Assembly (NCBI RefSeq): GCF_009739515.1
Contig: NZ_CP046535.1
Coordinates: 744,001 to 808,000 of the forward strand
Reading direction: 5' to 3'
DNA length: 64,000 nt
From: Sphingomonas profundi
GTDB taxonomy: Bacteria > Pseudomonadota > Alphaproteobacteria > Sphingomonadales > Sphingomonadaceae
The stretch's first letter is position 1. Each line of letters begins with the position of its first letter. Below are positions 33,420 to 43,059 of the stretch, in pieces. The notes below the pieces were generated by a model that was not told the DNA's origin, did not search any database, and saw nothing but the letters and a program-made list of their open reading frames with translations. Made by a program: the position numbers and the translations under genes.

Positions 33420-35522
33420 ATGAGCGAGCAGGCAGAGGTGGACGCAGGGGTGGATACGGTGCGCGAGGATGGATCGCCCGACCGGCTGGCGATCGACACG
33501 ATCCGCACGCTGGCGATGGACGCCGTGGAGAAGGCCAATTCCGGTCACCCAGGCACGCCGATGGCGCTGGCGCCGGTGGGCTACACATTGTGGCGAAACT
33601 ATCTGCGCTACGATCCCGCGACGCCCGACTGGCCGAACCGCGACCGTTTCGTCCTGTCGGTCGGCCACGCCTCGATGCTGCTCTACGCGCTGCTGCATCT
33701 GGCCGGGGTGGAGGAGATCGACGCCGACGGGCGGAAGACGGGCAAGGAGGCGGTGAGCCTCGACGACATCCGCCAGTTCCGCCAGCTGGGATCGAAGACG
33801 CCGGGCCATCCCGAATATCGCATGACGACCGGGGTGGAGACGACGACCGGGCCGCTTGGCCAGGGCTGCGGCAATTCCGTGGGCATGGCGGTGGCGGAGC
33901 GGGCGCTGGCGGCACGCTTCAACCGCGACGGCTTCACCCTGTTCGATCACGACGTCTATGTGCTCTGCGGCGACGGCGACATGATGGAAGGCGTCTCCGG
34001 CGAGGCGGCGTCGGTGGCCGGGCATCTGGCGCTGTCGAACCTCTGCTGGATCTACGACAGCAACCACATCTCGATCGAGGGATCGACCGAGCTGGCCTTC
34101 ACCGAGGATGTCGGCAAGAGGTTCGAGGGGTATGGCTGGAACGTGATCCACGTCGACGACGCCAACGACACGGCGAAGGTGGCGGCGGCGCTCGACACGT
34201 TCAAGGCGACCGACGATCGCCCGACCTTCATCGTCGTCCACTCGGTGATCGGCTGGGGATCGCCCCGCGCCGGCAGCGAGAAGGCGCATGGCGAGGCGCT
34301 GGGCGAGGAGAATGTGCGCAAGACCAAGGAGGCCTATGGCTGGCCGGCGGACGCGCAGTTCCTGGTGCCGGACGGCGTGGCGCAGGCGTTCAACGGCGCC
34401 GTCGCCGGCCGTGGCGCGGCGGCGCGCGAGGCATGGGAGGCCGATTTCGCGCGCTATCGCGAGACCTTCCCGACCGAGGCGGCGGAGCTGGACCTGCTGC
34501 GCCAGGGCAAGCTGCCCGACGGCTGGGACAAGGATGTGCCGACCTTTCCGGCCGACGCCAAGGGCCTCGCCACGCGCGACTCCGGCGGCAAGGTGCTGAA
34601 CGCCATCGCGCCGCACGTGCCGATGCTGATCGGCGGCGCGGCCGATCTGGCGCCCTCCACCAAGACGAACCTGACCTTCCAGGGCGCCGGCGCGTTCGAG
34701 CCGGGCAGCTATGGCGGGCGCAACATGCATTTCGGCGTGCGCGAACATGCGATGGGATCGATCGCCAACGGCATGGCGCTGAGCTACCTGCGCAGCTACA
34801 CCGGCACCTTTCTGGTGTTCGCCGACTATATGCGCCCGCCGATCCGCCTCGCCGCGATCATGGAGGTGCCGACGATCTTCGTCTTCACCCATGACAGCAT
34901 CGGCGTGGGCGAGGATGGGCCGACCCACCAGCCAATCGAGCATCTCGCCACGCTGCGTGCGATCCCCGGGCTGGATACGATCCGCCCGGCCGACGCGAAC
35001 GAGGTGGCCGAGGCGTGGAAGGTGGCGCTGAGCCATACGAGCGAGCCGACAGCGCTGATCTTCTCGCGTCAGGCGCTGCCGACGATCGATCGCGAGACAT
35101 ATGCCGCCGCCTCCGGGCTGGAGAAGGGCGCGTACATCCTGGCCGACGCGCAGGAGGGCGAGCCCGCCATCATCCTGATCGCCACCGGCAGCGAGGTGTC
35201 GCTGGTGATCGCGGCGCACGAGCAGCTGGCGGGCGAGGGCATCGCCTCGCGCGTGGTGTCGATGCCGAGCTGGTATCTGTTCGAGAAGCAGGACGCCGCC
35301 TATCGCGACTCCGTCTTCCCGCCGGCGGTGAAGGCGCGGCTGGCGGTGGAGCAGGCCGGGTCGCTCGGCTGGGATCGCTATGTCGGGCATGACGGGGCGA
35401 CCATCACCATGTCCACCTTCGGCGCCTCCGCGCCAATCGCCAAGCTGCAGGAGAAGTTCGGCTTCACCCGCGACAATGTCTGCAAGGTCGCGCGCGACCT
35501 GATTGGAAAGACCAGCAAATGA
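33420..35522 (+). CDS. tkt: Transketolase
   Basis: Transfers two-carbon ketol units between pentose phosphates using thiamine diphosphate (EC 2.2.1.1). The 700-residue enzyme has ANSGHPGTPMALAPV, the TPP-binding CGDGDMMEGVSGEAASVAGHLALSNL, GVREHAMGSIANG and DSIGVGEDGPTHQPIE, covering the three domains. The ATG at 33420 has GAGG 9 bases upstream; an ATG at 33405 overlaps the rpiA stop but lacks a ribosome site. The stop overlaps the tal-pgi start by four bases (ATGA). Confidence 0.95.
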   Translation: MSEQAEVDAGVDTVREDGSPDRLAIDTIRTLAMDAVEKANSGHPGTPMALAPVGYTLWRNYLRYDPATPDWPNRDRFVLSVGHASMLLYALLHLAGVEEIDADGRKTGKEAVSLDDIRQFRQLGSKTPGHPEYRMTTGVETTTGPLGQGCGNSVGMAVAERALAARFNRDGFTLFDHDVYVLCGDGDMMEGVSGEAASVAGHLALSNLCWIYDSNHISIEGSTELAFTEDVGKRFEGYGWNVIHVDDANDTAKVAAALDTFKATDDRPTFIVVHSVIGWGSPRAGSEKAHGEALGEENVRKTKEAYGWPADAQFLVPDGVAQAFNGAVAGRGAAAREAWEADFARYRETFPTEAAELDLLRQGKLPDGWDKDVPTFPADAKGLATRDSGGKVLNAIAPHVPMLIGGAADLAPSTKTNLTFQGAGAFEPGSYGGRNMHFGVREHAMGSIANGMALSYLRSYTGTFLVFADYMRPPIRLAAIMEVPTIFVFTHDSIGVGEDGPTHQPIEHLATLRAIPGLDTIRPADANEVAEAWKVALSHTSEPTALIFSRQALPTIDRETYAAASGLEKGAYILADAQEGEPAIILIATGSEVSLVIAAHEQLAGEGIASRVVSMPSWYLFEKQDAAYRDSVFPPAVKARLAVEQAGSLGWDRYVGHDGATITMSTFGASAPIAKLQEKFGFTRDNVCKVARDLIGKTSK

Positions 35523-38320
35523 CGAGCAAGCTGCAACAGCTGCACGACGCCGGACAGGCGGTGTGGCTCGACTTCGTCGACCGCAAGTTCCTGAGCGAAG
35601 GCGGCCTGAAGACGCTGGTGGCGGAGGATGGGCTGACCGGCGTCACCTCCAACCCGTCCATCTTCGAGAAGGCAATGGGGTCCGGCGACACCTATGACCA
35701 GGGGTTCGACGCCTTCCTGAAGCAGGCCGACGCCAGCGTGGTCGACACCTACGAGCATGAGGCGATCGCCGACATCAAGGCCGCGGCGGACGATCTGCGC
35801 CCGGCCTATGACAAGCTGGACGGCAGAGACGGCTATGTGAGCCTGGAGGTCTCGCCCTATCTGGCGCTGAGGACCGAGGAGACGGTGGCCGAGGCGCAGC
35901 GCCTGTGGGCGGCGGTGGACCGGCCGAACCTGATGGTGAAGGTGCCCGGCACCGAGGCGGGCGTACCCGCGATCCGCCGGCTGATCGGGGACGGGCTGAA
36001 CATCAACGTCACCCTGCTCTTCTCGCTATCGGCCTATGAGGCGGTGGCGGAGGCCTATCTCGCCGGGCTGGAGGCGCGGGTGAAGCAGGGGGCGCCGATC
36101 GACCGGATAGCGAGCGTGGCGAGCTTCTTCGTCAGCCGCATCGACGCGCAGATCGACAAGGCGATCGACGAGCGGGTGAAGGCCGGCGATCCGCAGGCCG
36201 ATGCGCTGAAGGCGCTGCGCGGCAAGGTGGCGATCGCCAACGCCAAGCTCGCCTACGTCCACTATCAGCAGCTGATCGCGAGCGACCGGTGGCACGCGCT
36301 GGCGGCCAAAGGCGCGATGCCGCAGCGGCTGCTGTGGGCCTCCACCGGCACCAAAGATCCGGCCTATCCGGACACGCTCTACATCGATACGCTGATCGGG
36401 CCGGACACGGTGAACACCATGCCGCCCAAGACGATGGACGCCTTCCGCGATCACGGCACCGTGCACGAGACGCTGACCGAGGATGTCGAGGGCGCCCGGC
36501 ACATTCTGGCGGAGGCCGACCGGCTGGGGCTGGACCTGGCCGGCGTGACGGCAAAGCTGGTCGACAATGGCGTGACCCTGTTCGCCGATGCCGCCGATAC
36601 CCTGCTGGGCGCGGTGGCGGGCAAGCGCGAGACGTTTCTCGGCGATCGGCTGAACCGCCTCTCGGCCGACCTGCCGGCCTCGCTTGAGGAGGCGGTGAAG
36701 GCACGGCTGGAGACGGCCCGCGCCGAGGCCTGGTCGCGCCGGCTGTGGGCGGCCGACGCCACGCTCTGGACGGGCGGGGACGAGGCGAAGTGGCTCGGCT
36801 GGCTGGCGGCGGGGAAGGGCGAGCAGGTGGACTCCGGCGAGCTGGCCGGCATCGGCGAGGAGGCACGGGCGTTCAAGGATGCCGTGCTGCTGGGCATGGG
36901 CGGATCGAGCCTGGGGCCGGAGGTGCTGTCGCTGATCCTGGGCAGTCGCGCGGGGCAGCCGAAGCTGCACGTACTGGACACGACCGATCCGGGCCAGATC
37001 GGCACCGTGCTGGCGGCGATCGACCCGGCGGAGACCCTGTTCATCGTCTCCTCGAAGTCCGGATCGACGATGGAGCCGGAGCTGCTGCGCGCCTTCTTCT
37101 TCGACAAGGCGGGCAAGCGGGGCGATCACTTCATCGCCGTGACCGATCCGGGATCGAACCTGGAGAAGACGGCCAAGGCGGACGGCTTCGCCCATGTCGT
37201 GGCCGGCGATCCGGCGATCGGCGGCCGCTATTCGGTGCTGTCCGCCTTCGGCATGGTGCCGGCGGCGGTGATCGGGGTGGATGTGCCGGCGTTCTTCGCG
37301 GCGAGCGCGCCGATGGTCTTCTCCTGCGGGCCGGACGTGCCGCCCGGCGCCAACTCCGGCGTGCATCTGGGCGCCATATTGGGCGAGGCGGCGGTGGCCG
37401 GGCGCGACAAGCTGACGATCGTCACCTCGCCGGCGCTGCGGCCGTTCGGCGCCTGGCTGGAGCAGCTGCTGGCGGAATCGACCGGCAAGCAGGGCAAGGG
37501 CATCGTGCCGGTGGATCTGGAGCCGCTGGGCGCGGCCGAGAGCTACGGCACCGACCGCCTGTTCGCCTGCCTGACCCTGGCCGGTGACGAGGATGCGGAT
37601 ACGACGGCGAAGCTGAAGGCGCTCGCCGATGCCGGCCAGCCGATCGTCTCGATCGAGATCGCCCGGCGCGAGCTGATCGGTCAGGAGTTCTTCCGCTGGG
37701 AGATCGCCACCGCGGTGGCCGGCGCGGTGATCGGCATCGATCCGTTCGACCAGCCCGACGTGGAGGACGCCAAGGTCGCCACGCGCAAGCTGGTGGACGC
37801 CTATGAGGCGTCGGGCGCGCTCGATCCGGAGACCGCTCTGGTCGACGACGGCACGATCGCGCTCTACGCGCCAGGCGATCCGGAGTTCGCCGCGACCGAC
37901 GCCAGGGCGGTGCTGGCCACCCATCTCGCGAGCCTAAGGCCCGGCGACTATCTGGGCCTGCTCGCCTATATCGAGCGGGACGGTGAGCATGAGGCGGCCA
38001 TCGCCCGGATGCGGGTGGCTATACGCGATGCCAAGGCGGTGGCGACGGTCGCCGGCTTCGGCCCGCGCTTCCTGCACTCGACCGGGCAGGCCTATAAGGG
38101 CGGGCCGGCGACCGGCGTGTTCATCGAGATCACGCGCGACGCCGATCCCGATCTGGCCATACCCGGCCATCGCGCCACCTTCGGCACGGTGCAGCTGGCC
38201 CAAGCGCGCGGCGACCTGGACGTGCTCGCCACGCGCGGCCAGCGGGTGCTGCGCGTTCACCTGAAGACCGGCGACGTGGCCGCGCTGGAAGCCCTGCTGG
38301 CCGCAGCCCTTTCCGCCTGA
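35519..38320 (+). CDS. Bifunctional transaldolase / glucose-6-phosphate isomerase
   Basis: A 933-residue fusion. About residues 1-370 are transaldolase (TSNPSIFEKAM, and the Schiff-base Lys in NLMVKVPGTEAG, EC 2.2.1.2). About 380-933 are phosphoglucose isomerase: LGMGGSSLGPEVLSLI, SSKSGSTMEPELLRAFFF and LHSTGQAYKGGP, with the sugar-phosphate SIS fold (EC 5.3.1.9). Fusion links the non-oxidative branch to glucose 6-phosphate, the substrate of Zwf encoded 1 kb downstream. Overlaps tkt by four bases; gnd follows after 15 bases. Such fusions occur in scattered bacteria; no sign of frameshift. Confidence 0.93.
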   Translation: MTSKLQQLHDAGQAVWLDFVDRKFLSEGGLKTLVAEDGLTGVTSNPSIFEKAMGSGDTYDQGFDAFLKQADASVVDTYEHEAIADIKAAADDLRPAYDKLDGRDGYVSLEVSPYLALRTEETVAEAQRLWAAVDRPNLMVKVPGTEAGVPAIRRLIGDGLNINVTLLFSLSAYEAVAEAYLAGLEARVKQGAPIDRIASVASFFVSRIDAQIDKAIDERVKAGDPQADALKALRGKVAIANAKLAYVHYQQLIASDRWHALAAKGAMPQRLLWASTGTKDPAYPDTLYIDTLIGPDTVNTMPPKTMDAFRDHGTVHETLTEDVEGARHILAEADRLGLDLAGVTAKLVDNGVTLFADAADTLLGAVAGKRETFLGDRLNRLSADLPASLEEAVKARLETARAEAWSRRLWAADATLWTGGDEAKWLGWLAAGKGEQVDSGELAGIGEEARAFKDAVLLGMGGSSLGPEVLSLILGSRAGQPKLHVLDTTDPGQIGTVLAAIDPAETLFIVSSKSGSTMEPELLRAFFFDKAGKRGDHFIAVTDPGSNLEKTAKADGFAHVVAGDPAIGGRYSVLSAFGMVPAAVIGVDVPAFFAASAPMVFSCGPDVPPGANSGVHLGAILGEAAVAGRDKLTIVTSPALRPFGAWLEQLLAESTGKQGKGIVPVDLEPLGAAESYGTDRLFACLTLAGDEDADTTAKLKALADAGQPIVSIEIARRELIGQEFFRWEIATAVAGAVIGIDPFDQPDVEDAKVATRKLVDAYEASGALDPETALVDDGTIALYAPGDPEFAATDARAVLATHLASLRPGDYLGLLAYIERDGEHEAAIARMRVAIRDAKAVATVAGFGPRFLHSTGQAYKGGPATGVFIEITRDADPDLAIPGHRATFGTVQLAQARGDLDVLATRGQRVLRVHLKTGDVAALEALLAAALSA

Positions 38321-38335
38321 CGTTCGGAGACACAG

Positions 38336-39313
38336 ATGCGCCTCGCAATGATCGGCCTCGGCCGGATGGGAGCCAATATCGCGCGCCGGCTGATGAAGGC
38401 CGGGCACGAGATCGTCGCCTACGATCGCGACGAGAAGGCGGTGGCCGGGCTGGCGGGGGACGGCGCCGTCGCCGCCGCCGCGCTGGAGGATGTGGCTGCC
38501 AAGCTGGAGGCGCCGCGCATCTTCTGGGTGATGCTGCCGGCTGGCCCGCCAACGGAAGACACGATCGCGACGCTGACCAAGATCGCCTCGCCCGGCGACA
38601 TCATCATCGACGGCGGCAACACCTTCTACAAGGACGATATCCGCCGGGCGCAATCGTGCGCGATGAAGGATCTACACTATGTCGACGTCGGCACCTCCGG
38701 CGGCGTGTGGGGGCTGGAGCGCGGCTACTGCATGATGATCGGCGGCGAGACGGAGATCGTGCGCCTGCTCGATCCGATCTTCGACGCGCTGGCGCCGGGC
38801 TACGGCACGATCCCCCGCACCGTCGGCCGCGACGGGCCGGACGACCGGGCCGAGCGCGGCTACATCCACGCCGGGCCGGCGGGCGCGGGCCACTTCGTCA
38901 AGATGGTCCACAACGGTATCGAGTACGGGCTGATGCAGGCCTATGCCGAGGGCTTCGACGTGCTGAAGGGCAAGGCATCCGAGCATCTGCCGGAGGACCA
39001 GCGGTTCGAGCTGAACCTGCCGGACATCGCCGAGGTGTGGCGGCGCGGCAGCGTCATCTCGTCCTGGCTGCTCGATCTGGCGGCGATCGGCCTCGCCAAG
39101 GACCATACGCTCGAACATTATAGCGGCAGGGTCGCCGATTCCGGCGAGGGGCAGTGGACGATCGACGCGGCGATGGAGGAGGCGGTGCCGGTGAACGTGC
39201 TCTCCACCGCCCTGTTCGCGCGCTACCGATCGCGGGTGGACAGCACGTTCGGCGACAAGCTCCTCTCCGCCATGCGCTTCGGCTTCGGCGGCCATGTCGA
39301 GATGCCGCAGTGA
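38336..39313 (+). CDS. gnd: 6-phosphogluconate dehydrogenase, decarboxylating, short form
   Basis: Oxidises 6-phosphogluconate to ribulose 5-phosphate and CO2 (EC 1.1.1.44 or NAD-linked 1.1.1.343). [16 protein letters not shown] binds the cofactor; the active site lies in [29 protein letters not shown], with the catalytic Lys and the Asn. It has 325 residues, the short bacterial/GndA-type form lacking the long C-terminal tail of enteric Gnd (about 468). The residues after the first strand, YDRDEK, include an Asp-type position that favours NAD over NADP. Coupled to zwf by a four-base overlap. Confidence 0.94.
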   Translation: MRLAMIGLGRMGANIARRLMKAGHEIVAYDRDEKAVAGLAGDGAVAAAALEDVAAKLEAPRIFWVMLPAGPPTEDTIATLTKIASPGDIIIDGGNTFYKDDIRRAQSCAMKDLHYVDVGTSGGVWGLERGYCMMIGGETEIVRLLDPIFDALAPGYGTIPRTVGRDGPDDRAERGYIHAGPAGAGHFVKMVHNGIEYGLMQAYAEGFDVLKGKASEHLPEDQRFELNLPDIAEVWRRGSVISSWLLDLAAIGLAKDHTLEHYSGRVADSGEGQWTIDAAMEEAVPVNVLSTALFARYRSRVDSTFGDKLLSAMRFGFGGHVEMPQ

Positions 39314-40767
39314 CGGGAGCCGCGCCGGCGCCCGCCGCCACCCTGGTGATCTTCGGCGCGATGGGCGATCTCGCCAAGCGGCTGCTGGTGCCCTCGCTGC
39401 TGAACCTGGTGCGGGACGGGCTGCTCGGCGACGACTTCCGCATCATCGGCGTGAGCCACCATGATGTCGACGATGCCGGCTTGCGCGACGGCTTGGACGA
39501 CTTCGTCGGCAAGGAGGATGATGCGGGCGAGGCATGGGCCAGCCTGCGCGAGCGGATCAGCTACCTGCGCGGCAGCTTCGACGAGGATGCGCCCTATGCC
39601 GCGCTGAAGGCGCGGGTGACGGGCAATGCCGCCTTCTACCTGGCGACGGCGCCCGGCTTCTTCGGCACGATCGTGGACAGGCTGGCGGATGCCGGGCTGA
39701 CCGACGAGGCGGACGGGTTCCGCCGGGTGCTGATCGAGAAGCCGTTCGGCCACAATCTCCCCTCCGCGCAGGCGCTCAACCGGCAGATCCTGGCGCGGAT
39801 CGGGGAGGGGCAAGTCTACCGCATCGATCATTTCCTGGGCAAGGAGACGGTGCAGAACATCATGATCGCGCGCTTCGCCAACGCGCTGCTGGAGGCGGTG
39901 TGGAACAGCCGCTACATCGATCACGTGCAGATCACCGCCGCCGAGACGGTGAGCGTGGGCACGCGCGGCAAGTTCTACGACGCGACCGGCGCGCTGCGCG
40001 ACATGATCCCCAACCATCTGTTCCAGCTGCTGGCGATGGTGGGGATGGAGCCGCCCAATTCATTCGACGCCGAGGCGATCCGCAACGAGAAGGCCAAGCT
40101 GCTGGCGGCGGTGCGCGGGCCGAAGGCGGGCGAGGTGGCGCGCGATGCCGTGCGCGGCCAGTATCGCGCCGGCCGGGCGGGCGACGCCGACGTGCCCGAC
40201 TACCATGCCGAGGATCTGATCGCCGCCGACAGCCGCACGGAGACCTACGCGGCGATCAGGGTGGAGGTGGAGACGTGGCGCTGGGCCGGCGTGCCCTTCT
40301 ACCTCCGCACCGGCAAGGCGCTATCGGCGCGCGATACGGAGATCGTGGTGGTGTTCAAGCCGGTGCCGTTCGCCCTGTTCCGCGACACCGACGTCACCCG
40401 CCTGCCGCCGAACGAGCTGGTGCTGCAGGTGCAGCCGCACGAGGGCATCAGCCTGGACTTCATCGTAAAGAAGCCCGGGCCGGTGGTGGATACGGGCGAG
40501 GCGAGCCTGGACTTCCGCTATGCCGACCATTTCCCGCTGGGCCACCGCACCGGCTACGAGACCCTGCTGTACGACGCGCTGATCGGCGACCAGACCCTGT
40601 TCCAGCGCGCCGACATGATCGAGGCCGGGTGGGCGGCGGTGCAGCCGATCCTGGATGCGTGGGGCGAGGGCGGGGAGCCGGAGCCCTATGCCGCCGGCAG
40701 CGCCGGCCCGGCCGGGGCGGCGACGATGCTGGCGCGCGAGGGCCGCCACTGGCACGCGCTCGGATGA
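39310..40767 (+). CDS. zwf: Glucose-6-phosphate dehydrogenase
   Basis: Oxidises glucose 6-phosphate to 6-phosphogluconolactone (EC 1.1.1.49/1.1.1.363), the entry to oxidative pentose phosphate and Entner-Doudoroff routes. The 485-residue protein has [14 protein letters not shown] at the N-terminus (GxxGDLA), LIEKPFGHN and the catalytic [13 protein letters not shown]. The GTG at 39310 overlaps the gnd stop. No 6-phosphogluconolactonase (pgl) follows, although zwf-pgl pairs are common; it must be elsewhere, or the lactone opens spontaneously. Confidence 0.95.
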   Translation: MTGAAPAPAATLVIFGAMGDLAKRLLVPSLLNLVRDGLLGDDFRIIGVSHHDVDDAGLRDGLDDFVGKEDDAGEAWASLRERISYLRGSFDEDAPYAALKARVTGNAAFYLATAPGFFGTIVDRLADAGLTDEADGFRRVLIEKPFGHNLPSAQALNRQILARIGEGQVYRIDHFLGKETVQNIMIARFANALLEAVWNSRYIDHVQITAAETVSVGTRGKFYDATGALRDMIPNHLFQLLAMVGMEPPNSFDAEAIRNEKAKLLAAVRGPKAGEVARDAVRGQYRAGRAGDADVPDYHAEDLIAADSRTETYAAIRVEVETWRWAGVPFYLRTGKALSARDTEIVVVFKPVPFALFRDTDVTRLPPNELVLQVQPHEGISLDFIVKKPGPVVDTGEASLDFRYADHFPLGHRTGYETLLYDALIGDQTLFQRADMIEAGWAAVQPILDAWGEGGEPEPYAAGSAGPAGAATMLAREGRHWHALG

Positions 40768-41579
40768 GCGGCGGATCGCGCCCGCGCCTCGTCATCTCGG
40801 ACGTGGACGGCACCCTCGTGCGAAGCGACAAGAGCCTCGCCGAGGCGACCGTGGAGGCGGTGGAGCGGCTGACCGCCGCCGGCGTGCCGATGACCCTCAT
40901 CAGCGCGCGCCCGCCATCCGGCATGTACTGGCTGGCAGAGCGGCTGCAGCTGGCCGGCCCGTTCGGCGCGTTCAACGGCGGCGTGCTGTTCAAGGCGGAC
41001 GGCACCGTAATCGAGCGGCATTGCCTGGACCGCGACGTTTCCGAACGGGTACTGGCGCTGCTGGTGGAGGCGGGGATCACCCGCTGGGCATTCGCCGACG
41101 GCGACTGGCTGGCGAGCGACGATCGCAATCCGCACACCGGCAACGAGGTGAAGGCGGCGAATGTCGATCCGATCGTGACGACCGATTTCTCCGGCCGGCT
41201 CGATCGCCTCGACAAGATCGTCGGCATCAGCGACGATCACGGCCTGCTGCTGCGGCTGGAGAAGGATGCCAGGGCGATCGTCGGCCCGCGCGCCACCATC
41301 GCCCGTTCCCAGCCTTATTATCTGGACGTGACGGCGCCGGTGGCGAACAAGGGAGACGGTATCGCCTTCCTGGCGCGCGCGTTCGGCGTCGATCTGGCCG
41401 ATGTGCTGGTGCTCGGCGATCAGGCGAACGACCTGCCGATGTTCGCCCGCGCCGGCCGGTCGATCGCGATGGGGCAGGCACCCGACGATGTGCGCGCCGC
41501 CGCCGACGAGGTGAGCGAGAGCAACGACCGCGACGGCGTGGCGGTGGCGCTGGACCGGCTGACGCAGGCGGCGGTGTGA
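40764..41579 (+). CDS. HAD-superfamily (Cof type) phosphatase
   Basis: A 271-residue HAD-IIB phosphatase. VISDVDGTLVRSDK is motif I, whose first Asp takes the phosphate; LISARPPSG is motif II; the Lys of APVANKGDGI is motif III; and LGDQANDLPMF is motif IV, binding Mg2+. Cof-type enzymes hydrolyse sugar phosphates and similar small molecules. The ATG overlaps the zwf stop and the stop overlaps the rpe GTG, so it is part of the pentose phosphate operon and may trim overflow phosphates. Exact substrate unknown. Confidence 0.88.
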   Translation: MSGGSRPRLVISDVDGTLVRSDKSLAEATVEAVERLTAAGVPMTLISARPPSGMYWLAERLQLAGPFGAFNGGVLFKADGTVIERHCLDRDVSERVLALLVEAGITRWAFADGDWLASDDRNPHTGNEVKAANVDPIVTTDFSGRLDRLDKIVGISDDHGLLLRLEKDARAIVGPRATIARSQPYYLDVTAPVANKGDGIAFLARAFGVDLADVLVLGDQANDLPMFARAGRSIAMGQAPDDVRAAADEVSESNDRDGVAVALDRLTQAAV

Positions 41580-42268
41580 GCCGGCCGCTGAAGATCTCCG
41601 CATCGGTGCTGGCGGCCGATTTCACCCGGCTGGGCGAGGAGGTGGCGGCCGTCGATCGCGCGGGATCGGACTGGATCCACGTCGACATCATGGACGGCCG
41701 CTTCGTGCCCGACATCTCGTTCGGGCCGAGCGTGGTGAAGGCGATCCGCCGCAGCACGCGCAAGCCGCTGAACCTGCACCTGATGATCGTGGAGCCGGAG
41801 CGCTCGCTGCAACGCTATCGCGATGCCGGCGCCGATCACCTGCTGGTGCAGGCCGAGCCCGGATCCACCGTGCATCTGCACCGCGTGCTCAGCCAGGTGC
41901 GCGAGCTTGGCTGCCGGCCCGGCGTGGTGATCGATCCGGCGACGCCGATCATGTGGATCGAGCATGTGCTCCACCTCGTCGATATCGTGCTGGTGATGAC
42001 GGTGAACCCCGGCTTCGGCGGCCAGGCGTTCCTGCCGGAGATGCTGCCCAAGATCGCGGCGCTGCGCACGCTGGCCCGCGAGCGCGGGCTGGACTTCCAC
42101 ATCGAGGTGGACGGCGGGCAGGACGCCGACACGATCCGCCGATCGACCGAGGCCGGCGCGGACGTGATCGTGGCCGGCACCGCCATCTTCGGCGCACTGG
42201 ATTATGCCGGCAAGATCGCCGAGATGCGGGCCTGCGCCCACACCTCCACTTCTCCCACGAAAGGATAG
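41576..42268 (+). CDS. rpe: Ribulose-phosphate 3-epimerase
   Basis: Interconverts ribulose 5-phosphate and xylulose 5-phosphate (EC 5.1.3.1). The 230-residue TIM-barrel protein shows SASVLAADFTRLGEEV, HVDIMDGRFVPDISFGP (metal-binding His and catalytic Asp), VMTVNPGFGGQAFLPEML and EVDGGQDADTI. The GTG at 41576 overlaps the HAD gene stop (GTGA). Completes the non-oxidative branch in this operon. Confidence 0.95.
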   Translation: MSRPLKISASVLAADFTRLGEEVAAVDRAGSDWIHVDIMDGRFVPDISFGPSVVKAIRRSTRKPLNLHLMIVEPERSLQRYRDAGADHLLVQAEPGSTVHLHRVLSQVRELGCRPGVVIDPATPIMWIEHVLHLVDIVLVMTVNPGFGGQAFLPEMLPKIAALRTLARERGLDFHIEVDGGQDADTIRRSTEAGADVIVAGTAIFGALDYAGKIAEMRACAHTSTSPTKG

Positions 42269-42271
42269 ACC

Positions 42272-43021
42272 TTGGCCAAGACCCTGATCGCGTTCGACCT
42301 GGACGGCACGCTTGCCGAGAGCAAGCAGGCGGTGGACGACGAGATGGCGAAGCTGCTCGCCCGCCTCTCCGCCGTGGCCACGGTGGCGATCATGTCCGGC
42401 GGCGACTGGCCGCAGTTCGAGCAGCAGCTGGTCGGCAACCTGCCGGCCGCCTCCCACTTCGACAAATTCTACCTGCTGCCGACATCTGGCACGAAGCTGT
42501 ACCAGTATGACGGCAGCTGGAAGCGCATCTACGCCGACATCTTCAGCGACGACGAGCGCCAGGAGATCGAGCAGGCGCTGACCGACGCGGTGCAGGAAGC
42601 GGGCTTCGCCGGCGACAAGAGCTGGGGCGAGAAGATCGAGGATCGCGGCAGCCAGATCACCTTCTCCGGCCTAGGGCAGGAGGCGCCGCTGGACGCCAAG
42701 CATGCGTGGGATCCGGATTTCGCCAAGCGCAAGCTGCTGCAGAAGATCCTGACGCCGCGCCTGCCGGGCTTCGCCGTGCGCGTGGGCGGATCCACCTCGA
42801 TCGACATTACCCGTGCCGGCGTGGACAAGGGCACCGGCATGCAGAAGCTCGCCGGCATCGTGGGCATTCCGCCCGAGCAGATCATCTTCATGGGCGACGC
42901 CGTCTATCCCGGCGGCAACGACTATCCCGTGCGCGAGGTGGGCATCTACACGATCGCCGTCGCCAATATCGGCGAGACGAAGCGGGCGATCGAGGCGGTG
43001 CTGTTCTGCCTGGGCGGGTGA
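42272..43021 (+). CDS. Phosphomannomutase-like HAD-IIB protein
   Basis: A 249-residue HAD-IIB protein that resembles the eukaryotic-type phosphomannomutase rather than a Cof phosphatase. DLDGTLAESKQAVDDEMAKLL is motif I; ITFSGLGQEAPLDAKHAWDPDFAKRKLL and GDAVYPGGNDYPVREVG match PMM blocks (GDKT-PGGND in eukaryotes). It could interconvert mannose 6- and 1-phosphate, linking the GH130/pentose block to GDP-mannose and glycan synthesis. Start is TTG 42272 with AAAGGA 7 bases upstream. Last gene of the plus operon, convergent with the Old Yellow Enzyme gene. Phosphatase activity remains an alternative. Confidence 0.78.
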   Translation: MAKTLIAFDLDGTLAESKQAVDDEMAKLLARLSAVATVAIMSGGDWPQFEQQLVGNLPAASHFDKFYLLPTSGTKLYQYDGSWKRIYADIFSDDERQEIEQALTDAVQEAGFAGDKSWGEKIEDRGSQITFSGLGQEAPLDAKHAWDPDFAKRKLLQKILTPRLPGFAVRVGGSTSIDITRAGVDKGTGMQKLAGIVGIPPEQIIFMGDAVYPGGNDYPVREVGIYTIAVANIGETKRAIEAVLFCLGG

Positions 43022-43059
43022 GCGCGCCCGACGCGCCCTGAGCCGCGCCGGCGGTTTCG

